Source: Tubiluchus corallicola (lineage: Eukaryota; Priapulida; Priapulimorpha; Priapulimorphida; Tubiluchidae). Taken from it: 64,000 bases of DNA. The position numbers were made by a program, and so were the translations under genes. Under the pieces are notes generated by a model. It did no database searches and was not told the DNA's origin. It was given only the letters and a program-made list of their open reading frames with translations. The DNA is taken from contig JAQGDQ010000033.1 of assembly GCA_030141605.1 (NCBI GenBank), forward strand, positions 799,214 through 863,213, in the 5' to 3' direction. Numbering within the stretch: position 1 is the first letter of the stretch; each line of letters begins with the position of its first letter. This document shows positions 39,601 to 49,421 of the stretch, one piece after another.

Positions 39601-42600
39601 TAGTATTCGCACTTTTCATAGCACAACCAAAGTCATTTGAACGAAGAGTCTTTTTGAGTGCATTCTTGACATTTATCTACTTTTGTTAAACATCTTAATG
39701 TAGATGCAGTAGAAGACTGATATCTTAGAGTTTGTCTGCTTTTGAAAGCGGGCTGTTGCTATTTGCCATAGTGTTGTTTAATGCTTCGCTGCACTCAGGA
39801 CGATTTACAAGCATGTTCGCTCAGCTTGACCACTACCCAGTGTTGAATTCTACGTGCTTTTTACAAGCTTCCATCCTAAATTAACTGGATAGCATGCAGG
39901 ACATTTTATATTTTATTTATTAGAAATAGGTAGTGCCATGTGAAAAAATACTGTGTACAGCAGTGTTATAATTAGAGCATCAGTAATTTGTAAATTTTTA
40001 TAATGAATTAGTATGTACTGATTAGAATTTATTTTACTTATGCAGGCTTGCTGGCTTTCATCTTTGATGACGTCCGTCAGAGGTCAGACCTGATGTTTGC
40101 ATGGCTTTACAAAGAATATGCAGACTATCAAGGCTTTACTTCACCTATAGAAGAGGACAAGGGAGATTTAGATAAATATAATTTCTGTTTGACCAGTATA
40201 CTTAGTGGACTCCTCAGCAAATTCGAGCACAAAGATAGGTATTTATTAGTAGTGTGTTATATATTTTACTTTTATATGTAACAAATTAATTTCTTATAAC
40301 TGTCGCTAATTTATAATAATGTTTATTTAAATTTTGATCGTTATTTTCCTTTCAGTTTATTCTGTAAAGTTTTGCTAGAAGCGCCACTTATAACGGAAGA
40401 GGCTATTGATATTCTCAGGGATTACTGTCAGAATGAAGTAAGTTGCAATATATTTTTCTAATTTGGAAAATCTGTAACAAAGGAGGACATCATTTCCAAG
40501 CATCTTTCAAGCGATGCAATAATAATTCAAATTTTTCGTATTTTGCTGAAAACAAATTCTATTGTGTATGTAATTATGTTGTGTATAAATAATAAAAGTG
40601 ACCTTGGAAGAGCACGACTCCTGTTTCTTGTGATCAAAGTACATTTGTTTTTTCTAGAATCATGCATTTAGCGGAATGTCTGTTCTCAAGGATCTGATAT
40701 TCATGCGCCCAGGAAAGCAAATTTACTATTTAAATGTGTTACTTGAGTTTACAATTTGTGATAAACCAGAGGTGAGTAACTGTTGTTGTTGTTGAAGTCA
40801 TTTAGTAATGTTATGTTAAACGTACATGAATGAAACCACAATTACATTTAATTCGTCTTTAAGACATTCTATTATCATAATTGCTATTAATAATCAGTTA
40901 CAATTTTGTTTGTATTACAAACTCTGCTTAATTCACTAGTTGAATAATGAACAAAAATTTGGTGTTCCAGTCTTTCAGAAACATAAAACGTTATTAAACT
41001 TCTCTGTTGTATATGCTACTGAAGAATGTTATTTGTAGTATCCTAGTTACAAAATATTATCTTTGTTGTAGGTTCGAAATCAAGCTATCATAGTGACAAA
41101 AAAACTGTACAGTCAAGACAAAACGATGGAAGAGAAAGTTGACACTTTTGCAAATCAGATACTTAAATATTTAGAGCATCCAGCGCCACCTTTGAGTCTA
41201 GTAAAAACAGGTATTGCATTTAAAAATTGCTCTGTCTTAACTGGAAATAAGTGTGTCATTCATTTTCTTCCATGATATAAATTGATTGTTAGTTACTGCA
41301 GTTTGAGTCTTTCTGGTATGTTACTTGAGTGTAAATTGAGTGTTAGTGTAAGCGATGCTAACACTGATTATTTTTACAGATGTAGATTCATGGTCTGAGG
41401 AAGACATTAAACGTTGTCTTCAGTTGTATCTTTCTCTGTTGCCGGAGAAGCACCAGTTAATACACGAGCTCTCAGTTGTTTATACGTCAGCCAGTGCAGA
41501 CATCAAACGAGTTATACTACGCACACTTGAAGCTCCTGTATGTAGTGCAAATTGTTATCATATAACAAAAAAGAACATGCATTTCTTTACTGTCTTTATT
41601 TTTATGTTTAAACTCTATTTTATTGTCACGAAATTGCTGATCGGTTTTTAGGTAAGAAAACTATGAGATATTTTAGGCATGAAAATTATGTGGTATTTTT
41701 ATTTTATGTACTATGTTGTAGCACATTAGTTGACTAGAAATAAGGGTCCAGAAACTTAGTCAACTGGTTCTTAGGTGCATTAGTGGTGGGCATAATCGAT
41801 TATAATCGTTTACTTGCTTGTAAGTCTCTAGTATCGATTACTTTGCTGAGTAATCGAATACTAAATGATTACTTTCGGGCCTATAACTTTATAATAAATT
41901 TTTGAAATACAAAAAATGAAAAATCTGTTTCAAATAATTTTTAACACGGAAAAAGCGCGAACCTAAACACTAAACGCTCTGAAACACAGAATTCGCATAC
42001 TTCCACCTTCAAACACTGACTAATTATCAGTGACTCTACTAGTTGCAGCTAAAATTGAGCTTGAGCTGCTGCTGTGCTGGGATAAAAGGCTGCATCCTCT
42101 TTTATGAGAACCAGTGTGTCACTGTCCGTGGGTGGCCTGGCCTCTAATAAACAAGCCATTATGATGTTGTGTGACCCAGCAGTTTTTAGTCAAATCACAT
42201 TTTTTATAGAGCATTTTTCTAAAAGTTCTCTTGCATAAAGCATTTTAATGTAGATCATTGTGGCAACTTAATTTCTGGAAACTTTGTAGAAATGTCTCAT
42301 TGCTATATTCTTCGATTATGAGGTAGTAGTCAATTGAAAAAGCATTTTTAATCTATAAATACACGTGCATTTTGCTCTAAAAGTTTTCTAATATAATTAA
42401 TAACACACGTTCGAATCATATGTAGTTTACACAGGACTTACTTTATTATCTAAATTTTTAATATTAGTTTCAGTGCAATATGCTGTACAACATGAAATAT
42501 AAATAATTATAAACACAAATGAGTTTGGAACTAGTTTAAAGATGCTATTTCTCATACTAAACAAAGGCCTATAATTAAAGCATCAGTTCCTGAAACATCT

Positions 42601-45600
42601 GCCTAAGGGCGACTGCAGTGTCGTTAGAGACTTACAGCCTTTATTTCGTTGCCTTTCTGGGTGCCGGGGAGTACAGATCTATATAGACACCCTCAGCAGG
42701 ATCACATGCCCATGCGCAAGCTTAGTAATCGATTACTGCCAAAAGTAATCAGTAATCATGACTAGTTGAAATTGGTATTGCCCACCACTAAGGTGCAGTC
42801 CGTTAAATATTTTTTACTGCAACATGCTCAGATTTTTTTTACTGATAACTAAAACTGTTGCTAGTCATAGTCTTGCAGTCGCTTTGATTTTTTTAATGAC
42901 ACTAATGTATTTTATCATATAGACATATTATATAGCAGCACATAGCATAACGGCTTGTTGTGTTTTGAAGCAATATTGGCACACTTGCTAACTTCTTGCA
43001 GTGTGTATTAAAGTGGGTGCAAAAATCTTCCTGATAGTATATTAGCATAAATTTGTTATACCAACAAAAAATTTACCTCTCACGTCACTTGTTCAAAAAA
43101 GTGAACTTTTTATTTGTTCAAGAAAAATACTCGGGGATGAAAAAAATGCTGGAGAACCACTTTTTTAGCTTATTACGTTAGGGTGTAACCTATTTTGTAA
43201 TACAGGTAAAAGGTATGGGAATGGACTCACCTGAACTACTACTGCTTGTGGAAAATTGTCCAAAGGGTGCCGAAACTTTAGTCACTCGAATAATACACAT
43301 TCTAACGGACAAAAGTAAGCTAAATTTTAACACCCATTTGCCCAAAAAACTTGACTTCCAGAGCAACATAATTTTGTAGTTATTTCGTTGCCAATTGTTC
43401 AGTTTGATTGTCCTTGTTAAAAAACTTTTGCATTCGAATCCAGAGTATGGTACTTCTTTAATATTTTATGCTAACCAACATGAGACGTTTCCTCTTTGTA
43501 GAGGTGGCTGTTTTATAGCTGCTTCAGTTACCAGTCTAATAACACAGATTATGTATGTGTTGGGTATTATTCAGCATAAACAAAATTTTATTGTGCATGT
43601 TAATGAACGTTTCCGGTATTTTTCGTTATTGTTCTATTGTGATAATCAGTTACTTGCTTATACATTAGCTGCTGCTCTTTTATTTACAAATTTTTATTGT
43701 ATCACTTTTAGCACCACCTTCTCGTGCTCTGGTTGAGCGAGTCAGAGACCTGTATCATAAGCGCGTATCTGACATACGATTTCTCATACCCGTTCTCATT
43801 GGTTTATCAAAGGTATGAACAGAATTTACACTTTTGAGGGTAATTGTGAAATTTCCTATTTTTATTTCTTGTGCATTTGTGGCATAGTGTAGCATTATCT
43901 CTATTTTTCTTTATCCCTTTGAGTTGCTCAGTTGATAGATTTATATGCATCATGTATTCACTAGTTCTAATAGCCTAAAGAAGGTATAAATCTGAGAGAA
44001 CTTAATTAGGGCGTTTTTAAAATAAACAATTTTGCACTTATTTCTACTATTGGTGATTTAACTTTTTTGATGGTTTGTATTTTGTTTAAATATTACTATA
44101 ATGTCGGTTGAGTTAATTTGGCCTAGTTTGTATTAAGCTTTGTAATCATCACTGCAAAACTGACTGTAGATACTAAGTAAGCCTGTATTCATATCCTGGA
44201 TTTTTATAAGTGAAGTAAAATTAGCGATTTTGAATATTTTGGGCTTCCATCTGGATTCTTGCCCAGTGTTTTTCTGTCTACAATTCTTATTTTGCAGAAA
44301 GAAGTTGTTTCTGCTTTGCCCAAATTGATACGTCTCAATCCAAATGTCGTTAAAGAAGTATTCAACCGGTTGCTTGGAGTAAATGGTAATATTTTTTCAT
44401 TTTTCCCAACTTTCATCAAGTTCATTTTAGTCACGGAAAGCATTTGTAATCTGACTGACTTAATTAATTATAATCCCAATTTAAGATTATTATTAGTTCC
44501 GGAGCAAAACCATGTCCGCAAGTAAGAGGTCCCTTGCATTTCCCTGTCTTTTAGTGGAGTTTCAAAATGTAATAATTATGGATTTATTCCATCATTGATG
44601 ACTTGGTTTTGTAATCGTGTTGTTCATAAGATCAGTATGCTCATTTATTCACTAAGTAGACATCATCAATATTGAGAGATATATTAAAGGTATTTGAAGG
44701 TCTAGAATACTAAAATCACCAATCTTATTTTGTAGTTGAAGGCAGGCAAGAGTACACTAGTCCCCTTACTCCGGCTGAGCTGTTGATCGCATTACACTTA
44801 ATTGATCCAGCAAAATGTGACATGAAATGCATAATTAAGGGTAATTATTTATTATTTAAATGCTCACTGTTGCATTTGCTATTTGATCAGTTCATGTATA
44901 TAGTTGGCCATTGTATTACTGCAGTTTTACGGGCATGACAAACCTAAAAGTTTTAAAAGAGTAAAAGCAACTTTGACATCACTTCGCTTGTGTGTATAAA
45001 AATATTAATACTGCAGCAGAAGTATGATGACAGTATAGTCGAACTATAGCAATGCAGTCAATATGAGGCTTCAATAAATCCAATGGAATTGAGTTTTTTG
45101 ATTGTTTATTTGTTATGCTAACAGATTTATTGTGTAAGTGGCAAAATTTTTTGCAGCTACTAAATGGATGACACTTTAATTGTTTCGCATCGTATGTAGT
45201 AGCTTGTCTATGTTTTGCGAGTTGTGAAAGTTAGCTGTTTACAGAGAAAAAGTGTTTAAAAATTCATTGAAATTTTCATGTAAATTGATTTGTAAATTTC
45301 TGTTGATGTCAGCAAGTTAAAATGTCCATCCTTGTGAATATTGTCACTATTAATCATTTTGCTTCTTGCACAGCAACAGGGATGTGTTTTGCGGAGAGCA
45401 GTGTCTATACACAAGAAGTTTTAGCACTAGTTTTACAGCAATTAATGGAACATAAGCCACTGCCAGTGTTATTTATGCGCACAGTGATTCAGTCACTTGC
45501 AATGTACCCACGACTGATTGGTTTCGTGATGAGTATTCTTGGGCAATTAATTAACATGGAGGTAATGGTATTTTTAACAAAACGCAGTCAGTTATGATAT

Positions 45601-48493
45601 TTTGGGTTTGATTTTGCATTGTATCAATACCTCTACAAGTTTTCATGTAAATTTATTTTATTTCAATTCCAGATCATTTTGGCTTATAGTATTTGCTTAT
45701 TTCCAATTTTAACCAAAACTTAATGCAATAATTTATTATGTTTGTATTTCTGTAACATGCCCTATAGAACGTAAAGCACTGTGTGAACGTTTTACATGTT
45801 CTTTTGTAAACATTTGCTTCTAGGTTTGGAGACTTAAGAAAGTGTGGGTTGGTTTTGTAAAATGTTGTGAGCAAACAATGCCGCAGTCATTTCAAGTTCT
45901 TATACGTTTGCCTCCTGAACAATTTTCAGATGTATTCAAAATTTGCCCTCAGCTAAGAGAGTCTCTACGCAGACATGTTAATGGTTTCACAGTGACTCAG
46001 GTGCGCAATGACTTTTTGTAGAATTTGTTTTGCTTTCCTCCTTGTTCTCTAAATCTACTTTTAAATGGCTGATAACAAAATCAATCTCACAAAATCTACG
46101 ATTTTTTAACTAACAATTGACCACTGAGCTAACTAAATAATAAAAAATTGTCCTTTTTCTACTTGAGGGGGAGCAGTGTTAGCTGTGCAGTTATTTGGTA
46201 TATGTCACCTAATTTTGTTAACATGCTGTTTTCTGCTAATCATAAAATTAAAGTTTAATCGTAATTTGTCAACATTTATGCAAACTTGAAATTCTACTTA
46301 ATAGTTAATCATAACTGCAGTGGACTTTTGTTACTGTTTAATTGTTAATGTTAAGCAAACTTGAAATTCTACTTAATAGTTAATTATAGCAGCAGTGAAC
46401 TTTCATTACTGTTTATTCGTTAATGCTGAGCCAAACTTGAAATTCTACTTAATAGTTAATCATAACTGCAGTGGACTTCCATTACTGTTTATTCGTTAAC
46501 ACTGAGTAAGCCTGAAATTCTACTTTTTGCAGAAGAAGCACATTCCAAAGTTCATGCTAGATGCTATACAAAATGAACCCGAGGTGGTAGTAGTTTCTGG
46601 TACAGAAGAGAATAAGCCACCAAACATGGAAAATAGGAAAATTATTGCAGAGGTGCCTATTTTACTTGCTGTTAGTTATTGTAGTTCCCTTTATTTATTC
46701 TGAAATCCAGTTTCTCGTGAATGTTAATAGAGATATTTTAACATATCAGGTATATTTAAAAAATATTTAAAAAAGATATTTAAAAAAAATATTAAGATGC
46801 AGTTACAAGAGGAGCCAAATGACAATTTCGTTGTTCAGCCTGTGATTGACGAGAATCTTAAGGGCATCCAGCTTGGCTTTATAAATCTGCTGCATTGATT
46901 TTACACCTAGATGCCACGCTCTTACATACAGCCATACATCTCTGCTATTGAAAAAAAACAGTGCAAATTTTCAGATGTAGAACCAAGAAAATTTTCAACT
47001 ACTGAGTAAGAATTTACCACCCTATATATTATTGGGTGATTAGCTGCAAAAAAGTTGAAACCCGCGTTAGTGAGGGACTTCTAAAACACCTTATATGTGA
47101 ATAACAGAATGAGTGTATCATATTTCAAGATACACAAGTATCAAGCCATATATTAGAAAAGTTTGATTATATTATTAAATTATATTAATGCAAATTTACG
47201 TACTAACATGCAAAAAATACAATTAATCTGCAATTAGATGAAGCCACAAATAGAAAATTTGCAAATATCAGTCGACTGCTGTCTTTTGAATGGTTCAATT
47301 TGTTTGAGGAGTCTCCTGATTTTAGTATTAATAATTTGCAAAGCTTTGAAGCAATGTCTGCAACATTTTGAACTTGCAGTAAAGACAAACATTTTTATTC
47401 TATTGCATATAATTAGCTGATAACTTTTCACCACCAATAGTTTGGTGTAGAGACCAGAAACACACTTATTTTGTTAATTTCTTAGAAATCAGGAAAACCT
47501 GACGTGACAGACAATGCAGAAGTTGATGTGGACAAGTCAGTTGATAATAATCAGGTAACCGGATTTTGTTCGATGCTGCAGTGAGTGTTCCCAAAACTCT
47601 TGAAACACATTTGGTACCAATTATCACTTTACAGTTGTTGAGTGTTAGATCTACACAGAATTCTACTATAAGAAACAGACCTTCATAACAAGAAACACAG
47701 CAGTTGTCCAGCAAGTAATAGATGCTGCTGTGTCAGTGGCTTGTCAGATTTATTTCCATTATTATTAATTCACTTATCTAGTATATACAGAAAAATTTTA
47801 TAACTGTGTTAGTTAGTGGGTAGATGGTAAATTCTGTTGTAGATACATTGTTACATAGTTATTAGACAATACATCCATATTAGACTACTAATGCTTTTAA
47901 TATGTTTGATAATTAGCTAGCATTGTTTACCAAAAAAAACCTCCAAAAGTTAAGTCCTTTCACTCCATCAAAAATTTGTTTCTATATGCTTTATTGAAAA
48001 AGTTTTTTTAAACTACTTGTATTGTCATTTTGAATGCAGAAATTTCACATCCGAGTACTAGAATTTGAAAGCATTAGGAATTTATTAAACCTATTTTCAC
48101 TATCTCATTGCAGTGACATACTGTATTTGATAAAATTTTGGCAATGGAAGTGAAATATTTTCTCTGTTTCTGCCTCATTTTTTGTTGTGCTTGCTGCCAG
48201 GCTACCTGACATGTATAGCATTCATAAATATGAAAATAACATCATGTTATATTGACAAAACTTGTGACTTCATTCCTAATAAAAAATTTTTTGTTTAGAA
48301 GGAACCAGAAACCCCTGTGAGGATTAGCATCAAAATTCCAAGTAGTATCCAGAAAGAGGAGCCACCCGCTCCTTCAACCGAGCCCACCTTAGAAGATGTG
48401 GTCGAAACAGAGCAAGAGGAAAAATCTTCGGATAAATTACTATCAAAAGTGTCTGGGAAAAATCCACCGAGAAGAAGTAATCGAGTAAAATGA
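21664..48493 (+). CDS. SYMPK: Symplekin, scaffold of the mRNA 3'-end cleavage/polyadenylation machinery, 30 exons, complete
   Basis: Exons: 21664-21753, 25711-25779, 26123-26176, 27968-28041, 28711-28837, 29297-29403, 30636-30699, 30853-31034, 33913-34010, 35671-35729, 35842-35937, 36129-36230, 36472-36630, 37488-37643, 37838-37910, 38244-38507, 40046-40238, 40356-40437, 40658-40771, 41072-41210, 41380-41537, 43206-43314, 43712-43812, 44298-44385, 44736-44840, 45374-45561, 45824-46000, 46533-46652, 47486-47554, 48299-48493. Phases join to 1203 aa, close to the human length (about 1270). Symplekin holds together CPSF and CstF and the histone pre-mRNA cleavage complex in the nucleus. Landmarks: N-terminal HEAT-like region ([37 protein letters not shown]), a Lys-rich nuclear-localisation-like stretch in exon 12, and the conserved C-terminal domain ([49 protein letters not shown]). 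The short basic tail differs from vertebrates. The intron after exon 10 has a GC donor. The start matches the family's TRR...FF...E opening. Confidence 0.96.
22131..22156. repeat. C-run followed by CA microsatellite
   Basis: A poly-C stretch passes into (CA)n, in symplekin intron 1. Confidence 0.8.
22260..22400 (+). repeat. Possible LINE-type 3' tail with TTACTA repeats
   Basis: AAATAAATTTACTATTACTA at about 22374-22399 looks like the simple-repeat 3' end of a non-LTR retrotransposon. It is preceded by a small inverted repeat of GAGGTGAC. No protein relic was found upstream, so the family is unknown. Confidence 0.25.
24228..24816 (+). mobile_element. hAT transposase relic (ZMYM1/TTF-type), internally deleted
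   Basis: The first frame (24228-24443) carries the N-terminal block [20 protein letters not shown] followed by LLKNVAKLD, as before the TTF zinc finger of hAT transposases. It ends at a stop. The second frame (24487-24816) encodes the C-terminal dimerisation region: [41 protein letters not shown] and the [14 protein letters not shown] tail. The zinc finger and DDE catalytic core that should lie between are missing, leaving only about 150 bp. The copy is non-functional. It sits in symplekin intron 1, sense orientation; its terminal repeats were not located. Confidence 0.8.
26177..27967. other. Symplekin intron 3, AT-rich, nothing recognised
   Basis: No reading frame or repeat with recognisable ancestry. 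The sequence is uniformly AT-rich with long T runs. Confidence 0.5.
29505..30330. mobile_element. Candidate decayed transposon block in symplekin intron 6
   Basis: The block begins with GGGCATGGGCGTCTGCTGGG and ends near a poly-C tract plus GCAGCGGATGTTC, giving weakly inverted ends of a kind often seen in hAT elements. Base composition is more GC-rich than the flanks. A short open frame at 29751-30077 has no recognisable domain. No target duplication was confirmed. Confidence 0.3.
30165..30245 (-). repeat. tRNA-like SINE head
   Basis: On the minus strand TGGTGTAGTGGG (A-box-like) is followed about 45 bases later by GGTTCGAGC (good B-box). The stems between are not tRNA-like, so this is a SINE head or tRNA relic, not a tRNA gene. 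It lies inside the candidate transposon block. Confidence 0.45.
32485..33021 (-). CDS. Intronless 178-aa protein, possible MATH/TRAF-like domain, nested antisense in symplekin intron 8
   Basis: A single uninterrupted frame of 178 codons on the minus strand, starting MAKKGGK, much longer than chance frames in this AT-rich DNA. No signal peptide or membrane segment; 9 cysteines. Residues 130-158, [20 protein letters not shown] followed by KDQIIIKV, resemble the end of a MATH domain, where a D-P-x-x-G-[FY]-[IL]-x-x-D segment leads into a hydrophobic strand. The earlier GWNLKLK (63-69) could be its first strand. This assignment is my inference from a short motif and may be wrong. A possible AATAAA (minus) lies at 32286-32281, about 200 bp after the stop. 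Lack of introns fits a retrocopy or a small lineage-specific gene. It could also be an untranscribed relic. Confidence 0.5.
   Translation of the reverse strand: MAKKGGKVSQKEIGVAVYKVSVDLKEDTTAKNQFEDTILYKERGEFKNVYDSRDLLPSKSTKGWNLKLKRCQEEFECSQGKWNSGCCVLASIYSGNLNALICNGSWIEVMNACEKGNIRIECKRETDSYQWCDTIADHALLIDPTGGFIKKDQIIIKVHLILLKQMLTNVENSNKYQQ
34690..34865. repeat. Dispersed diverged copy of the 7.6-8.4 kb minisatellite element
   Basis: It shares with the start of the 7620-8460 array the ordered blocks AGTTTTTGAG, CAATTTTTGGTAT, GGCAAAAA, CCAAAAACCGA and CAGCAACAAT. This indicates that the array derives from an element present elsewhere in the genome. It is in symplekin intron 9. Confidence 0.55.
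34930..35360. other. GC-richer block with poly-G run, symplekin intron 9
   Basis: This stretch stands out from the AT-rich intron: a run of about 10 G near 34957, CCACCGGGACG and CGGAACCTGGTGGGACTC. A 72-aa frame at 34929-35147 has no recognisable domain. It is probably an old insertion of unknown family. Confidence 0.35.
36472..36630 (+). other. Symplekin exon 13: SUMO consensus followed by SUMO-interacting motif
   Basis: This exon encodes symplekin residues 375-427. VKVE (396-399) fits the sumoylation consensus of hydrophobic-K-x-E. VIDLT (402-406) followed by QED is a textbook SUMO-interacting motif. Vertebrate symplekin is reported to be sumoylated in this general linker region; that the two motifs act together here is inference. 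Confidence 0.6.
38604..39250 (-). mobile_element. Decayed LINE (CR1/L2-like) 3' end in symplekin intron 16
   Basis: On the minus strand, [18 protein letters not shown] (about 38890-38837) matches the C-terminal WNxLPxxIVxxxSLxxFK tail common to many LINE reverse transcriptases. A 3' UTR follows, ending in AATAAATAATCTAATCTAAT at about 38655-38625, a simple repeat typical of LINE ends. Frames upstream are broken. The 5' extent is uncertain and may reach 39.9 kb. Confidence 0.5.
41781..42790. mobile_element. 1010-bp non-autonomous hAT element with target duplication
   Basis: The ends are TAGTGGTGGGCA and its exact inverse, TGCCCACCACTA, the classic hAT terminal form. Flanks are AGGTGCAT (41773-41780) and AGGTGCAG (42791-42798): an 8-bp duplication with one mismatch, as expected for hAT. 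Subterminal TAATCGATTA-type repeats occur at both ends. No transposase frame is present. It lies in symplekin intron 21. Confidence 0.88.
46280..46530. repeat. About 76-bp tandem repeat (3.3 copies) abutting a symplekin 3' splice site
   Basis: Units begin with CAAACTTGAAATTCTACTTA at about 46280, 46355 and 46431; a partial fourth starts at about 46508. The last, partial unit supplies the pyrimidine tract of the acceptor of exon 28 (exon starts 46533). Confidence 0.85.
46653..48298. other. Symplekin introns 28-29, AT-rich, no gene seen
   Basis: Apart from exon 29 (47486-47554) this stretch has only short frames on both strands and no recognisable element. Near 46750-46795 there is a small ATATTTAAAAAA repeat. 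Confidence 0.5.
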
Positions 48494-48883
48494 CAGCTTC
48501 AAGCATCATGACTAACAACTTGTAAATACAAAATTTTATTCATTCTGTTGTGTTTTTTTTACTTTCAGAGCTTGTAGTTATTTATGCAATGAATGCATGT
48601 TAGTAAATACTGTACATAAAACAAACATTTATTCTTGTAGTTTTGTGATTACAAAAGGCTGAATTGGTTAATGAAAGCTGACGCAACATATCATCATACA
48701 AAAGAAATAAACAAACTTGTGTGCTTTTGAATCAAATGTATTTCTCTTCATGTTCATATTGATTTATGTTCTGTGAATTTCTTTTAAAGAAATCATGTGG
48801 TTAAATTGACAAAATGGCACGGAAGGAAGGCAAGTTAAAACTCTGTCTCTGTAAATTAGTTTGTAAAGTTCGTTTGTTGAACC

Positions 48884-48889
48884 AATAAA
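48884..48889 (+). terminator. Likely symplekin polyadenylation signal
   Basis: AATAAA 391 bases after the stop codon. An earlier AATAAA at 48706-48711 is an alternative. The convergent gene's stop codon is at 49422. Confidence 0.5.
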
Positions 48890-49421
48890 GTAGTAACTTT
48901 TGAAGGAACAAGCATTTTGTTTAAACTACTAATACACTCGTTACTTGTGTTTAAACCCGAATTCTTACAGCTGTGTAATGCATGGATGGTATCTTGTAAG
49001 TGACACAGTTCAGAAACTTCTCACAGTAATTAAACACAATAGATCTTTTAAAATATAAGAAATATATTAATTCTCTAATATATGTAAATACAATACATCC
49101 TTTAAATATAAATCGTATATATTAATTCTCTAATAAACTTACACATATATATATATAATTTTGTTAACAATAATTTCAAAAAAAGTTTTTGCAGTGATCA
49201 TAAATTAGCAAGTGCACAAGTGATATAATAAAGGGATTCACAGATTGTTTGCCTGTTGCACTAAATGCACTTCTGCATATATGGTATCACCATTTTATCT
49301 TGAGATTCTTGGTTTTTACTTACCTATACAATTTTCTATGTTGAAGACGCTTGAATTTTTTGGCGATTTGTGAAAATACACTGAAACATTTATTCAATTC
49401 ATTCTTGTTAGAAAACTGGGT

